From assembly GCA_904066235.2 (NCBI GenBank), contig CAJFCV020000006.1, forward strand, positions 1,984,001-2,048,000: DNA of 64,000 nt, read 5' to 3'. The translations under genes and the position numbers were made by a program. Every line of letters begins with the position of its first letter. Positions within the stretch are counted from its first letter, which is position 1. Shown here piece by piece: positions 46,005 to 57,900 of this stretch. The notes beneath the pieces were generated by a model. The model ran no database searches. It was not told where the DNA came from and saw nothing but the letters and a program-made list of their open reading frames with translations. Source of the stretch: Bursaphelenchus xylophilus. Its lineage: Eukaryota > Nematoda > Chromadorea > Rhabditida > Aphelenchoididae.

Positions 46005-46640
46005 CTAGCCCGTCCGGAAAATCACCGGACTGCACTGCGCAAAAAAATCAGGGTGCAAGCGACAGCCCAAAAAAACTTATTGCACAGTGCAAAGAAAACC
46101 TAAAAATGCACAGTGCAAAGTGAACTTTTATTTTCGCACTGTGCACGTCGTCGAATATGCACTGTGCAAAAAAAAAGTCAGGGTGCGAGCGACGGTCCAA
46201 AAAAGCCATTTGCACGGTGCAAAAAGCAAAAAATTGCACAGTGCAAAGTGAACTTTTGTTTTCGCACAGTGCATATCGCCGAACATGCACTGTGCGAAAA
46301 AGTCTTGGTGCCGCGACAGCCCAAAAAGTTGTTTGCACAGTGCAAGGTGAACCTTTGTTTTCGCACTGTGCACGTCGCCGAATATGCACTGTGCGAAAAA
46401 ATGAGTGTGCCAAGACCGAAAAAAAGCCTATTGCACAGTGCAAAACGAACTTTTTTCGCACAGTGCAATGGCCGAACATGCACTGTGCAAAAAAAGTCAG
46501 GGTGCGAGCGACAGCTCAAAAAAGCCTATTGCACAGTGCAGAGAAAACCGAAAATTGCACAGTGCAAAGTGAACTTTTTTTTTTGCACAGTGCATGTTGC
46601 TTCATTCCAACGACTCTACGGACGGACGGGAAATGGTCCA
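46005..46640. repeat. Large GCAC(A/T)GTGC palindrome cluster
   Basis: About 20 copies of GCAC(A/T)GTGC spaced 20-45 bp apart. They sit in alternating units such as AACATGCACTGTGCGAAAAA and TATTGCACAGTGCAAA, plus ACGTCGCCGAATATG and AGTCAGGGTGCGAGCGACAG blocks. CCCGTCCG at the left and CGGACGGG at the right suggest inverted ends. Both strands show open but family-less frames. Confidence 0.8.
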
Positions 46641-48199
46641 TTTCTCGTCAAAATTTTTATACAAATTCCAACTAGGCAGCATAAAAAATAAATTCTGAAA
46701 ATTTTAGCTTGCTTTTTGAAGCAACGGTCGAGATGTTTAATGATTTTTGCAAAGACCGAAATCAAAAAATGAAGTGTGATTTATCGTTTCTACAGCGAAA
46801 TTTTTAGAAAGAAAAAGCTGATTTTCGACTTTTTTTTGGTATTAAAAACCAGTGGCTTTTCGAAAAAAAAATTAAAAAAAAACTTTTTGACCTTTACAAA
46901 AATACGAGTGAAAAGTTTTTTCTCGCTATTTTTCGAGAGATTTCTACTCGTTTCTTTTGCGAATTTTGCGCGAAAAATATTTGTTTTGCAGAAATACTGT
47001 ATTCCAAACAAAAAATTTTTTTTGATTTTGAAAATCAAGAAAAAAAAAGTTTTTTTGAAAATTTTAAGCTGAAAATCATGATAAAAACTGGAAAAAAACA
47101 TAAAAATATACCATAGACCTTAGAAAACTGTAATTTGATTTTTTTAATCAAAATTTAAAATAAAAAAAAAATAAAAAAAATCCAAAATTTTTGATTTCGA
47201 AAAATTTCCAAAAATAACAAAAAATTCTTGTGTTTTGAGCCCTCTATCATCTCGAATAAACATCAATTGCAGCAGACAATTAGCCATTAACAAATCGAAC
47301 ATAAACGTAAAAAGATTCGAAATAAAAAAAAGATGAGTGCAGAGGGGAGAGACGTTCAATCTTCGGCCCGTAATTTCGCCCCGGAACGCAACAGTTGGCC
47401 CTCGATCATAACACTATACGAACGAAAAATTTACGTCTAAGAGTGCACATAAATTTTCGAATTGAATGTGTTCCATGAAACGGTGCCAGAGGGCTTTTTA
47501 TAAGAAATTTGGGCAAAAATAGAGGGGAAATTTGAAGAACTGAAAATAAAAAGTTTATTTGAAGTCGTGGAAAGATCAAATTTGGAGTGAATGTTGCTGA
47601 TGATATTTAAAATAGATATTAGGTACAAGTTTTTTAAATTTCAGAGATTAAGGTGTAAAATACGAAGCTACATGTCTTATCTTCTATAAAACGGAAAAAT
47701 GATTAAAACTTAAAAAATAACCGTCGATTTCAAATTAAAAAACTCTAAAAAAAACTCTAAGCTTATTCTACTACACTTTTGACACCTTATCTTTTAGGTT
47801 TTTACTCAAAAACAGAATTTTTTAAACGAAAAAGACATTTTTTTGAAATATTTGGAAAATATTAAGATAAAATACGATAATTTCTATCAGACGCTGATTT
47901 CTCAAGATTTTTTTACCTCCTTTGTCATTCAAACTTGTTACTTTACCACTCCAAACACAATGCCAAGATTCCTATTTGTTTTCGCGGTGAGACACGGACC
48001 AGAGCAACACTTGACCCAAAAAGCAGAAAATGGGTCAAATGTTCCGCAAAAATAAAAAATTATTTTTTTGATGACAATCTTGTTTCGAGTCAAATTGCAC
48101 ATGAGTTTAGCGTGTATTATTCGTAATTTTTTGTTGGACATTGTTGAAATATTTTATTTTAGCAGTTCTATCGAATTTGAGCGATCTTTTTAACCAAAA

Positions 48200-49360
48200 A
48201 TGGGTGATCACTATGGATTCTCACTTACAACCTTCTCTCCATCCGGAAAATTGATGCAGATTGAGTATGCCTTGAACGCTGTGCGAAATGGCCAACCTTC
48301 GGTTGGATTGAGGGGTAAGGTTTTTATTTTTTCTTGGAATTTTAGAGATTTTTTTTGAATTTTGAGAAACAATTGCTCTCATGAAGAAGATCGAGGTTTT
48401 ACGTATTGAAAATTGCTTTTATTTCTGGAAAGATGATCGACAGAGCTTTTTGATGAAATTTTGAAGCTTTTGAGATATAATTTTGATTTTTCTGTCCAGT
48501 ATTTTATAAGCTACAGAGCAAAGCGTTTCACTTATCCAACCCAAGTATAATATCTAAAATTTTCAGCTAATGATGGCGTCGTTTTGGCCACCGAGAACAA
48601 GGGAAGTGTCTTAGCTGAGGATGAATATAAAACTGAGAAAATTTCCGATCACATTGGATTTGTTTACTCTGGAATGGGACCAGATTACAGGTAAGAATAA
48701 TATCAAAAAATTGAGTTGTTTTTTAGGATTCTTGTGCGAAAAGCCCGAAAAATCGCCATGGAATACGAGTTGGCCTATGGAGAGGAAATTTCAGTAGTTC
48801 AGTTGGTTTCAAAGGTCGCTGTTGTTATGCAGGAGTACACTCAATCTGGGTAAGACTTTTTTCCTTATTTTTTTTTTGTTTTTAGGTTCAAATGAGGTAA
48901 AAGGAAGAGAGATTAGGGTAAAATACGTGTCTTTCAAATAGAAACATAATTTTATGCGAGATTCATGGATAAAACATAATTTTTGATATGATCTATGACA
49001 TCTTATCCAAAATTTTGAATTTCCAGTGGTGTCCGTCCATTCGGAGTTTCCTTGCTGATTGCTGGTTGGGATAAGATCCAAAACCGTCCTCTTCTCTTCC
49101 AATGCGATCCATCCGGCGCGTACTTCGCCTGGAAAGCGACCGCTTTGGGCAAGAACGACGCCAACACCAAGACCTTCCTGGAAAAGCGTTTCACCGACTC
49201 CATCGAGCTCGACGATGGAATACACACTGCTCTGTTGACGCTGCGCGAAAGCTTCGACGTCGCCATGACCGAGGACAATGTTGAGCTGGCGATCTGCACG
49301 TCAGCCGGCTTCCGCCGTCTAAACAAACGTCAAGTCCATGATCATGTGAACATGCTCTAA
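48200..49360 (+). CDS. pas-2: 20S proteasome subunit alpha-2
   Basis: Alpha-ring subunit of the 20S proteasome core (PSMA2 family), structural rather than proteolytic. Exons: 48200-48314, 48567-48690, 48727-48849, 49027-49360, giving 231 residues, the usual length. It starts [18 protein letters not shown], the alpha-type N-terminal signature that gates the pore, followed by [65 protein letters not shown] and FLEKRF follow as in PSMA2. All joins are GT-AG and in frame. Intron 1 has an AAGTATAATAT word 13 nt before its acceptor. A poly(A) signal AATAAA is at about 49392-49397. The V-ATPase e subunit gene starts 302 bp downstream on the same strand. Confidence 0.97.
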
Positions 49361-49662
49361 ATATTCGATCAATTCGGTGTTTAAATTAAGTAATAAACAT
49401 ATTCTTACAACCACTTTGAGTGTCGAACCCATTTGTCTGTCTTCAATGTCTATTTTGTCTTGTTTTTATATTGTACTTGGTATTAAAGTTAATTTTGTTG
49501 ATTTTAATGGTAAAACAAGGTCTGAAGAGGTGGAAAGGAAAGTAATAGCTACTAAATGGCATGTAGTATGTTGTAAAATAAAAGTCTTTTGAGATTTCCC
49601 AGCAATATTTTACCTTTTAACACTTTTTTCCTAGTACAATATCAGGTATTTTAAGGTCGAGA

Positions 49663-50020
49663 ATGCGTTTAATTGTACTGGGAATAAACGTATTTTGGCT
49701 CGCAGTGTTTCTGTTTGGATACTACATGAATCCTCGACATGGTAAGTCCCTATTCTTCAATATAATCCCATCTTTCGTTTGGATGTCAAGTATAATATAA
49801 ATTTTTTATGTTTTCAGGACTTTTAAAGACTGGATTGATGCTCACAGCCGTCTGCTGTTACATGTTTTGGTTGATTATCTTTTTGCACCAAAAAAATCCG
49901 CTGATTGGACCACAAATCGCGGCGAAAGACCTGTGGTGGATGGACCAACAATGGGGCTCGATCCATCGTCCAGTCAAACGAGAAGCCGTCGATTGTGGCG
50001 AGACCTGCTCCAGATACTAA
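49663..50020 (+). CDS. vha-17: V-type ATPase V0 subunit e
   Basis: Small membrane subunit of the V0 proton channel sector (ATP6V0E/Vma9 family). Exons 49663-49741 and 49818-50020 join to 93 residues. Two hydrophobic helices are seen, about residues 3-22 (VLGINVFWLAVFLFGYYM) and 28-50. The second contains the family hallmark VCCYMFWLIIFLHQKNPLIG followed by PQI and a Trp-rich end (LWWMDQQWG). The C-terminal ~20 residues (RPVKREAVDCGETCSRY) extend past where most relatives stop and are not recognised. The first loop lacks the PKGPNRG motif of animal homologues and reads MNPRHG, so this copy is somewhat diverged. Acceptor-like AATATCAG lies 19 nt before the ATG. Confidence 0.88.
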
Positions 50021-50283
50021 ACGACATCAATTCATGGCCAAATTTTTTGTTTTGGATCTCGACTTTGGCGATTTCTGATCAGCTCTTTCATGGATAATAT
50101 AATGTGATGTTTGATGTCAAAACGGGTGAAAACTTGTGTGTTCCGGGTGATTTTCTTATAGTTTATAATATATTATGTCGTTATCAATGGTATTTGTGAT
50201 TTTATTCTGGATTTATATTTAATTTTTTTGCTAAATAAACGATTTTTTATCTATAAAATAAGGTAAATGTAACGGTTCATAGC

Positions 50284-53200
50284 CTATGTTGTTATTTTTG
50301 ATGTGATTGCAGTGTCTGATGTCCCATCGAGTTCTTCGTGATTTTTTTCGATTTGCAATGGAGTTAAATGCCGGTAAAATACGGTGAAAATCAAGGCCAT
50401 TGTCAAAGGCATTGCGATTTCAATACTCCACACAAATCGAGGTCCAAAATTGTGATAGATTGAGCTGAAAGATGGTCAGTAATTTGGGAAATTACCCTAA
50501 AAAGTATGTCTAATAATCTTGGACCACTTTACCTCATAATAATCGGCGCTAAAAGGCGTCCGGCCCCAGCGCACGCCTGGAAAATCCCTTGGTAATAGGC
50601 CTGATTCCTCGGGCCGATCACTGACGATAGCACATTCCCCAGACACACCACCATGTTAGGCCAACCTAGACCCACAAAGAGGACAAATGCCGAAAAGTAG
50701 ATCCATTTGTTGGACTTGGGAAGCGAGTCGCACCAAGAAAATCGGTTTCTATTGCAGCCAAGTTGATCTGCAGTGGTTGGGTAACTGGTTTAATAACGAA
50801 ATTCGTATTTTTTCTTTTAAAATTTGGTATAGAAGGCGTTAGAAATCACAAATTTTTTGAACGAACGATTTTTTCAAAATTTTGGGTCCCGCCACGAAAA
50901 CTTGATTTTGTCCGAAATCGGGTGAAAGTGGATTTAAAACTTGGTATAGAAGGTGTTACAAACCACCAAATCTTTGATAGAACGATTTTTTCAAAATTTC
51001 GGGTCCCGCCACGAAAACTTGATTTTGCCCAAATTGAGCGAAAATGGGATTTTTGGGTAAAATACGAAGCAAAAAACTAGCCTGTGTCATTTTCTGAATA
51101 GATTTTGATCGTGTCGTTGGTAAACGGCCATAAAAAGGTGGTAGTATAAAACAGCCCAAAGCTGATCAGTGCCAGAATCACAACCTTTCTAGCGACCACT
51201 CTGAAATCAGAGGTTCTTTTTATGGTTTACAAATAATATAATAGCCGAAAAAGGAAGTCAAATTTCCTAAAAATTTTTACCTTTGTCCTAACTGGCAGAA
51301 GATATAGCCAAAATAAACTGCCATAGCCACCAAGGCCGTTGAAATGTTGGTGATGGCCAAAAATTGCACCACATTTTCCTTCGTTTCGGCAAAAATTGTC
51401 TCAACATAGGAGGCGCCAATGGCCTCGAGACAGGCGAACGTAAAAAACTGGACGAAACGACCGGTAAAACAGAGCGCTAAGGCGATTTTGTTCGGAGGCT
51501 CTAGATTTTTCGCGGATTCCGATTGTTTTGATTCGATTCCAGCGTAGATTTCGGTGAAGAAAAAGCGAGTGATGACGATGGTTAGGAGACCTGAAACGAT
51601 TCTGCTCCAGAAATGTTTATACGTCGGATTCACCGAATTCCGCGAGTTCCCGGAAGACAAACCGAAAGAGGAAAAAGAAAGACGATTTAGTTAGTTTATT
51701 GATGGCACTAAAAGCTGCCACTTAATCGGACCTCCCGATTCCCCTGTATTTCGATCTATTAGGGTGTCCCATAAATCTTGCAAATTTTTGGGTTTAAGAA
51801 TGAACGTCTCATTTCGGGGGCCTAGAGAACTGACTCCTTAATGTTTGGTACTGTTAGAACCACCATCCTTTACACTTGTTAACAGCATAAAAATTTTAAC
51901 TAACCACGTGGCCTCCGGGCAAATACTTAACATTCTTTAAAATCATCCAGTTTTGGGAAGCGTTAGTAAAGCGATCCCGTTCTTTGGTAAGTGAGGCTGC
52001 ACCTTTGCAACCACACTTTTCAATAAATCTACTGGGTGCTCTGTTTCTAAATAAGCGGCGCTTTCCACTGAATTAGTGCTTATGACGCTGTCCTGCACGT
52101 TCCTTGTATTAGGCGTCATGGTGAATATCACGATGTACACACTTTTGCGTATAAAATTTTTTTGAGGGTGGTTTCTCAGGTCGCGCGGTTACCATAATGA
52201 AAATAGCATTAGATTTATGCGTTTTAAGTAAGGATCCGTTGGCTACCTTGTTTTGAATTACCACTGACCCAAGAAAATTTGAAAAAATGAGGTGCATTTA
52301 CTCAACACCAAAAAAGTTGTCATGAGTACAAATAACATTGTAGTGCACTGTGTTCTAAACAGTGACATATGTATTTTACCGTAGCAAGAGGATTTTGAAA
52401 TAGCGGTGCTAGGTGCTGAAAAAACACTCTATTTTGAAATTTTTTCGTAAATTTTAAAAATAATCGGGAAAATTTTTAAATTTTGTATATCTCAGGGCAA
52501 AAGAGTGACACATGCGGTAAATATAGCCGCATTATGTTCACAAGTAAGCGTAGACTACACACGATGCACATCTACGGCCAACACTTTCTACCTTCGGAAA
52601 ACCAGGTCAGAAAAACATGAGTGCAACAGTTTTCATGTTGGTCAAACCACCACAAAAGTACCCATGCCTGTATCGCAGCGCGGACTATAATAAGATCCAA
52701 AGCTCTCACGCGTCCTATTTTCACGTTTAGTGGGCCAACAGATCTATTTGTACAAAGCATATATCTATTTTAAAATCAGCAAGCAAAATTTTTCTTAATG
52801 TCTACTATAATATCGGGGCAGTGTGGGTAGGAGGTAGACCTTATGTGGCTTTGTCATATACAATTTAGAAGCCCTTTATCTGAGCTTCAGAACAGTATAT
52901 CCAACATACTCCATAATGCGTTTCAAAGCTTACAAGAATTCGCACAAATCGACGACCCAAAAATTTGCAAGACTTATGGGACACCCTAATAAAATTAAAC
53001 AGTTTACCTATAACCACGGCAACCACAGCAGGCGCTGTGAACATGTTGAAATACAGTTGGCCTAAAATCTTGATTTGCTTTGTTCCCAGCGGATTCACGG
53101 CCAATTGAGTTAGCGGGCCGAACACCATGCCCAACGCATAGCCAACGGTCAGAATCGCCAACGCCTTGGGTCGGTCTTCTGCTCGTGGCGCCGTACAGAC

Positions 53201-54636
53201 ATAGCCATGCAGAAGATGGAGACTGTCTGAAATGTCATTTACACTTCGTTGCGGAAGTATACGAGAACTACCCCATGGAAAATTGCAGTATCTAAGGTTT
53301 GGTAAGAGGTATCAAAAAAACGGCTAATGCCATTTGAAAGGGCCGGAAAACCTATAAATTCATTTCAATTGCACATTATTCACGTACAGTGAGGGACCTG
53401 ATCCAGTGGCAAAAAACGTATCATTTTGCATTCGGAAAGTATCCAAAATGTGGCAAAATTCCTCCCTCTCCAACCAAGAAAACTCCGTTTTGAACTGCGC
53501 GCCCTTTGTCTTACAAGATGAGTGGGCGCGCCTTTTAAATCGGAGTTTCTCACTTGAAGACGGAGGTATTTTGCTGCATTTTTGGTACTTCCCGGATGCA
53601 AAATGGTACGTGTTTGGCCAACGAATCAGGTCCGTCATTGTAGTGCTTTCGCACCGGCTGATTCCAATGCGGGAATAGGTTTTTCGACATGATCTTTCGA
53701 ATGGAATGGCGTCAACCGTTTTTTGATACCTCTTACAAACTTTAGATACTGCAATTTTCCATGAGGTGGGTATACGTTCGTACCGAAGCGTATTATTGAA
53801 ATGTTGGAAATTAAAACCTACTGTCTCCAAATCCAACGACAAATCTCGCAGCCAGCATTGCCCACTTTCTAAATTCGAGAGGAAACAATGGAATGGCAAA
53901 ATACACGCTGTTCCCGACTATCGAACATCCAACTGCCGTGATAAGCGGACTTCTCAACGAGCTGGACTTGAAATTCCAGCGACTAAAAAATTGTGTTGTA
54001 AGAATGCCGCCAACGCTATACGCGGCGACGATGAAGCCAAAAAATGATTCGGTGCATTGGGGATCAGCCTAAAAGAAATTACAATACGGTTTGTTATATC
54101 ATATTGTCGGGAAAATAATGTGGATTTGCCGTGGCAAAATGTGTCGCCTCGCCATAGTCGCGCAATCTCTAGTCACGGCTAGCCGTCGCAAAGTGGTGAT
54201 AGGCAATTTCAAGGCCTTAAGAATCCACATTATTTTCCCGACGGACCGCAAAAATCCCCATTTTTCACCGTGCATTTGACATTTTTCGATGCGACAGAGT
54301 GCTCATTATTTTCCCGACAAACCGAAATTAGTATTCTGTCGGGAAAATGTGGATTTCTCGCGCTTCGAAATCGCCAGTCACCGCTTGCTAACCGCGGCTG
54401 CAGATTTGACGGCGATGCGATTTTCGCTGCGGCAGAATGCTCATTATTTTCCCGACAGACTAATAGTATAATAGTACAACCGCGAGTACTATTATACTAT
54501 TACATATGTCAATCCCACTTACTGACTGCATAAAAGGCCACATTGAACTGACAAACATTACAACTTGAGCGATAATCAAAAACCCGATGACGGATATCGA
54601 ATAAATCGACCTCCATGGCGTTTCTGTTTGAAACAT
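50284..54636 (-). CDS. MFSD8: MFSD8/CLN7-like major facilitator transporter
   Basis: Multi-pass membrane transporter of the major facilitator superfamily, closest in recalled sequence to lysosomal MFSD8/CLN7. Exons in order: 54523-54636, 53822-54068, 53008-53226, 51281-51590, 51082-51200, 50533-50767, 50284-50464, giving 474 residues. The first exon has WRSIYSISVIGF...SSMWPFMQS, like the WRSI...SIWPYLQ start of MFSD8. Then come AAYSVGGI, RFVVGFGDNSLHLL, a DRPKALA loop of the MFS motif-A type, LTVGYALGMVFGPL, and the C-terminal GLGWPNMVVC...GPRNQAYYQGIFQACAG segment. The fifth intron has a GC donor (51081-51080), the only frame-compatible choice. The intron between exons 3 and 4 contains a mariner-like element and the one between exons 2 and 3 a family-3 MITE. 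The exact start codon is uncertain. Confidence 0.85.
51759..52989. mobile_element. Mariner-like element in an MFSD8 intron
   Basis: TA at 51757-51758 and 52990-52991. The ends TTAGGGTGTCCCATAAATCT and the inverted AGACTTATGGGACACCCTAA continue inward as TGCAAATTTTTGGGT and its complement, about 34 bp with one mismatch. The length of 1,231 bp is that of a full mariner. No intact transposase frame is left: the longest pieces are about 60 codons on the minus strand with stops and frameshifts between. It is probably a dead copy. Confidence 0.85.
53387..53640. repeat. Family-3 MITE, complete
   Basis: TA at 53385-53386 and 53641-53642. Ends CAGTGAGGGACCTGATCCAG and the inverted AATCAGGTCCGTCATTG, with GTATCATTTTGCATTCGG and CCGGATGCAAAATGGTAC inside. 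254 bp. Confidence 0.85.
54098..54465. repeat. Cluster of family-1 MITEs in MFSD8 intron 1
   Basis: A GTGGA-type element (about 54103-54243), a fragment (about 54288-54320), and a mixed element (about 54336-54465) with TCTGTCGGGAAAATGTGGAT at its left and TTATTTTCCCGACAGACTAA at its right. Left and right halves are from different subfamilies. Confidence 0.7.
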
Positions 54637-54845
54637 TGCGGAAGTCAACAAATAAGTAGGATTTGAAAAATGAATTATTATACAAAATGAGTGTATAATG
54701 AGCAGGCGTATGATGTGATTCACAGACGTTTGACCGCAACGGAATTTGGAAGATCTAAAAGGACAAAAATAACCTGCAAGGAGACCGAATATCGAATAAA
54801 TTGAGGTTCATTTTGGAGGCTGATGCTGGGAAATTTTGAGGCATA

Positions 54846-54978
54846 CAGTATATGACGGGAAAATAATGAGCATTCTGTCGCATTGAAAGTCGCATCGCTG
54901 AAATGAGAAGAAATTTGATTTTTCCGCGACTTGATTTTATATTCTCGGCGACAATGCAATTTCCGATGCGACATAGTG
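54846..54978. repeat. Family-1 MITE truncated at the satellite boundary
   Basis: Starts ATGACGGGAAAATAATGAGC and runs to GCGACATAGTGCATTAT, where the facing arm is cut off. The first satellite unit begins at once with CGCAATTTGGCTCC. Confidence 0.65.
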
Positions 54979-57900
54979 CATTATCGCAATTTGGCTCCAA
55001 AAAAGGTGAAACTTTCGGCGTTGAAATTTCATTCGGTAACGTTCCGAATGCTGTAGGTCTCGGCGATTCACTCCGACATTTCCAATTCACTTTTTTTTAA
55101 ACCGGTGCCTAGTGTAATATCAAAGTGTTTGGCCCGGTACGGACGCAGTTTAGCTCCAAAAAAGGTGAAACTTGCAGTGTTGAAATTTCATTCTGTAACG
55201 TTTCATGTGGTGTAGGTCTCGGCGATTCACTCCGACATTTCCAATTCACTTTTTTTTTAAACCGGTGCCTAGTATAATATCAAAGTGTTCGGCCCGGTAC
55301 GGACGCAGTTTAGCTCCAAAAAAGGTGAAACTTGCAGTGTTGAAATTTCATTCTGTATCGTTTCGAACGCTGTAGGTCACGTCGGTTCACTCCGACATTT
55401 CCAATTCACTTTTTTTTAAACCGGTGCCTAGTGTAATATCAAAGTGTTTGGCCCGGTACGGACGCAGTTTAGCTCCAAAAAAGGTGAAACTTGCAGTGTT
55501 GAAATTTCATTCTGTATCGTTTCGAACGCTGTAGGTCACGTCGGTTCACTCCGACATTTCCAATTCACTTTTTTTTAAACCGGTGCCTAGTGTAATATCA
55601 AAGTGTTCGGCCCGGTACGTGCGCAGTTTGGCTTCAAAAAAGGTGAAACTTGCAGTGTTGAAATTTCATTCTGTATCGTTTCGAACGCTGTAGGTCACGT
55701 CGGTTCACTCCGACATTTCCAATTCACTTTTTTTTAAACCGGTGCCTAGTATGATATCAAAGTGTTCGGCCCGGTACGTGCGCAGTTTGGCTTCAAAAAA
55801 GGTGAAACTTGCAGTGTTGAAATTTCATTCTGTATCGTTTCGAACGCTGTAGGTCACGTCGGTTCACTCCGACATTTCCAATTCACTTTTTTTTAAACCG
55901 GTGCCTAGTGTAATATCAAAGTGTTCGGCCCGGTACGTGCGCAGTTTGGCTTCAAAAAAGGTGAAACTTGCAGTGTTGAAATTTCATTCTGTAACGTTTC
56001 ATGTGGTGTAGGTCTCGGCGATTCACTCCGACATTTCCAATTCACTTTTTTTAAACCGGTGCCTAGTATAATATCAAAGTGTTCGGCCCGGTACGGACGC
56101 AGTTTAGCTCCAAAAAAGGTGAAACTTGCAGTGTTGAAATTTCATTCTGTAACGTTTCATGTGGTGTAGGTCTCGGCGATTCACTCCGACATTTCCAATT
56201 CACTTTTTTTAAACCGGTGCCTAGTATAATATCAAAGTGTTCGGCCCGGTACGGACGCAGTTTAGCTCCAAAAAAGGTGAAACTTGCAGTGTTGAAATTT
56301 CATTCTGTAACGTTTCGAATGCTGTAGGTGCCGTCGGTTCACTCCGACATTTCCAATTCACTTTTTTTTAAACCGGTGCCTAGTATAATATCAAAGTGTT
56401 CGGCCCGGTACGGACGCAGTTTAGCTCCAAAAAAGGTGAAACTTGCAGTGTTGAAATTTCATTCTGTAACGTTTCGAATGCTGTAGGTCCCGTCGGTTCA
56501 CTCCGACATTTCCAATTCACTTTTTTTTTAAACCGGTGCCTAGTATAATATCAAAGTGTTTGGCCCGGTACGGGCGCAGTTTAGCTCCAAAAAAGGTGAA
56601 ACTTGCAGTGTTGAAATTTCATTCTGTAACGTTTCGAATGCTGTAGGTCTTGTCGGTTCACTCCGACATTTCCAATTCACTTTTTTTTAAACCGGTGCCT
56701 AGTATAATATCAAAGTGTTCGGCCCGGTACGGACGCAGTTTAGCTCCAAAAAAGGTGAAACTTGCAGTGTTGAAATTTCATTCTGTAACGTTTCGAATGC
56801 TGTAGGTCCCGTCGGTTCACTCCGACATTTCCAATTAACTTTTTTTTTAAACCGGTGCCTAGTATAATACCAAAGTGTTCGGCCCGGTACGGGCGCAGTT
56901 TAGCTCCAAAAAAGGTGAAACTTGCAGTGTTGAAATTTCATTCTGTAACGTTTCGAATGCTGTAGGTCCCGTCGGTTCACTCCGACATTTCCAATTCACT
57001 TTTTTTTAAACCGGTGCCTAGTATAATATGAAAGTGTTCGGCCCGGTACGGACGCAGTTTAGCTCCAAAAAAGGTGAAACTTGCAGTGTTGAAATTTCAT
57101 TCTGTAACGTTTCGAATGCTGTAGGTCCCGTCGGTTCACTCCGACATTTCCAATTCACTTTTTTTTAAACCGGTGCCTAGTATAATATCAAAGTGTTTGG
57201 CCCGGTACGGGCGCAGTTTAGCTCCAAAAAAGGTGAAACTTGCAGTGTTGAAATTTCATTCTGTAACGTTTCGAATGCTGTAGGTCTTGTCGGTTCACTC
57301 CGACATTTCCAATTCACTTTTTTTAAACCGGTGCCTAGTATAATATCAAAGTGTTCGGCCCGGTACGGACGCAGTTTAGCTCCAAAAAAGGTGAAACTTG
57401 CAGTGTTGAAATTTCATTCTGTAACGTTTCGAATGCTGTAGGTCTTGTCGGTTCACTCCGACATTTCCAATTCACTTTTTTTAAACCGGTGCCTAGTATA
57501 ATATCAAAGTGTTCGGCCCGGTACGGGCGCAGTTTAGCTCCAAAAAAGGTGAAACTTGCAGTGTTGAAATTTCATTCTGTAACGTTTCGAATGCTGTAGG
57601 TCCCGTCGGTTCACTCCGACATTTCCAATTCACTTTTTTTTTAAACCGGTGCCTAGTATAATATCAAAGTGTTTGGCCCGGTACGGGCGCAGTTTAGCTC
57701 CAAAAAAGGTGAAACTTGCAGTGTTGAAATTTCATTCTGTAACGTTTCGAATGCTGTAGGTCTTGTCGGTTCACTCCGACATTTCCAATTCACTTTTTTT
57801 TTAAACCGGTGCCTAGTATTAGGTTGGACGGAAAGTTCGTACGATTTTTTACTGCTGCTATTTTTTCTTGAGCCGATGTAAAAAGACAAACACAAATATA

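Larger units (their letters stand above)
43086..48199. other. Divergent intergenic region between QSOX and pas-2, repeat-filled
   Basis: Five kilobases with no supportable gene. About half is occupied by TA-flanked inverted-repeat elements and a GCAC(A/T)GTGC cluster, listed separately. A 35-codon frame at 47333-47440 is open but has no support. The last 60 bp hold a TTTTAG acceptor upstream of the pas-2 ATG. Confidence 0.6.

Noticed and set aside
46048..46691. Overlapping open frames of 113-192 codons on both strands
   Set aside because: They come from the GCAC(A/T)GTGC repeat cluster. The peptides repeat the same words (HCAK, CTVR) in all frames.
47333..47440. 35-codon frame starting MSAEGRDVQSSARNF
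   Set aside because: It is isolated, with no exon partner or acceptor found, and too short to support.
51281..51660. Longer version of the MFSD8 exon reaching 51660
   Set aside because: The extra upstream codons have no acceptor before them. A TTTCAG at 51591-51596 gives the frame that joins the previous exon and keeps the transporter sequence.
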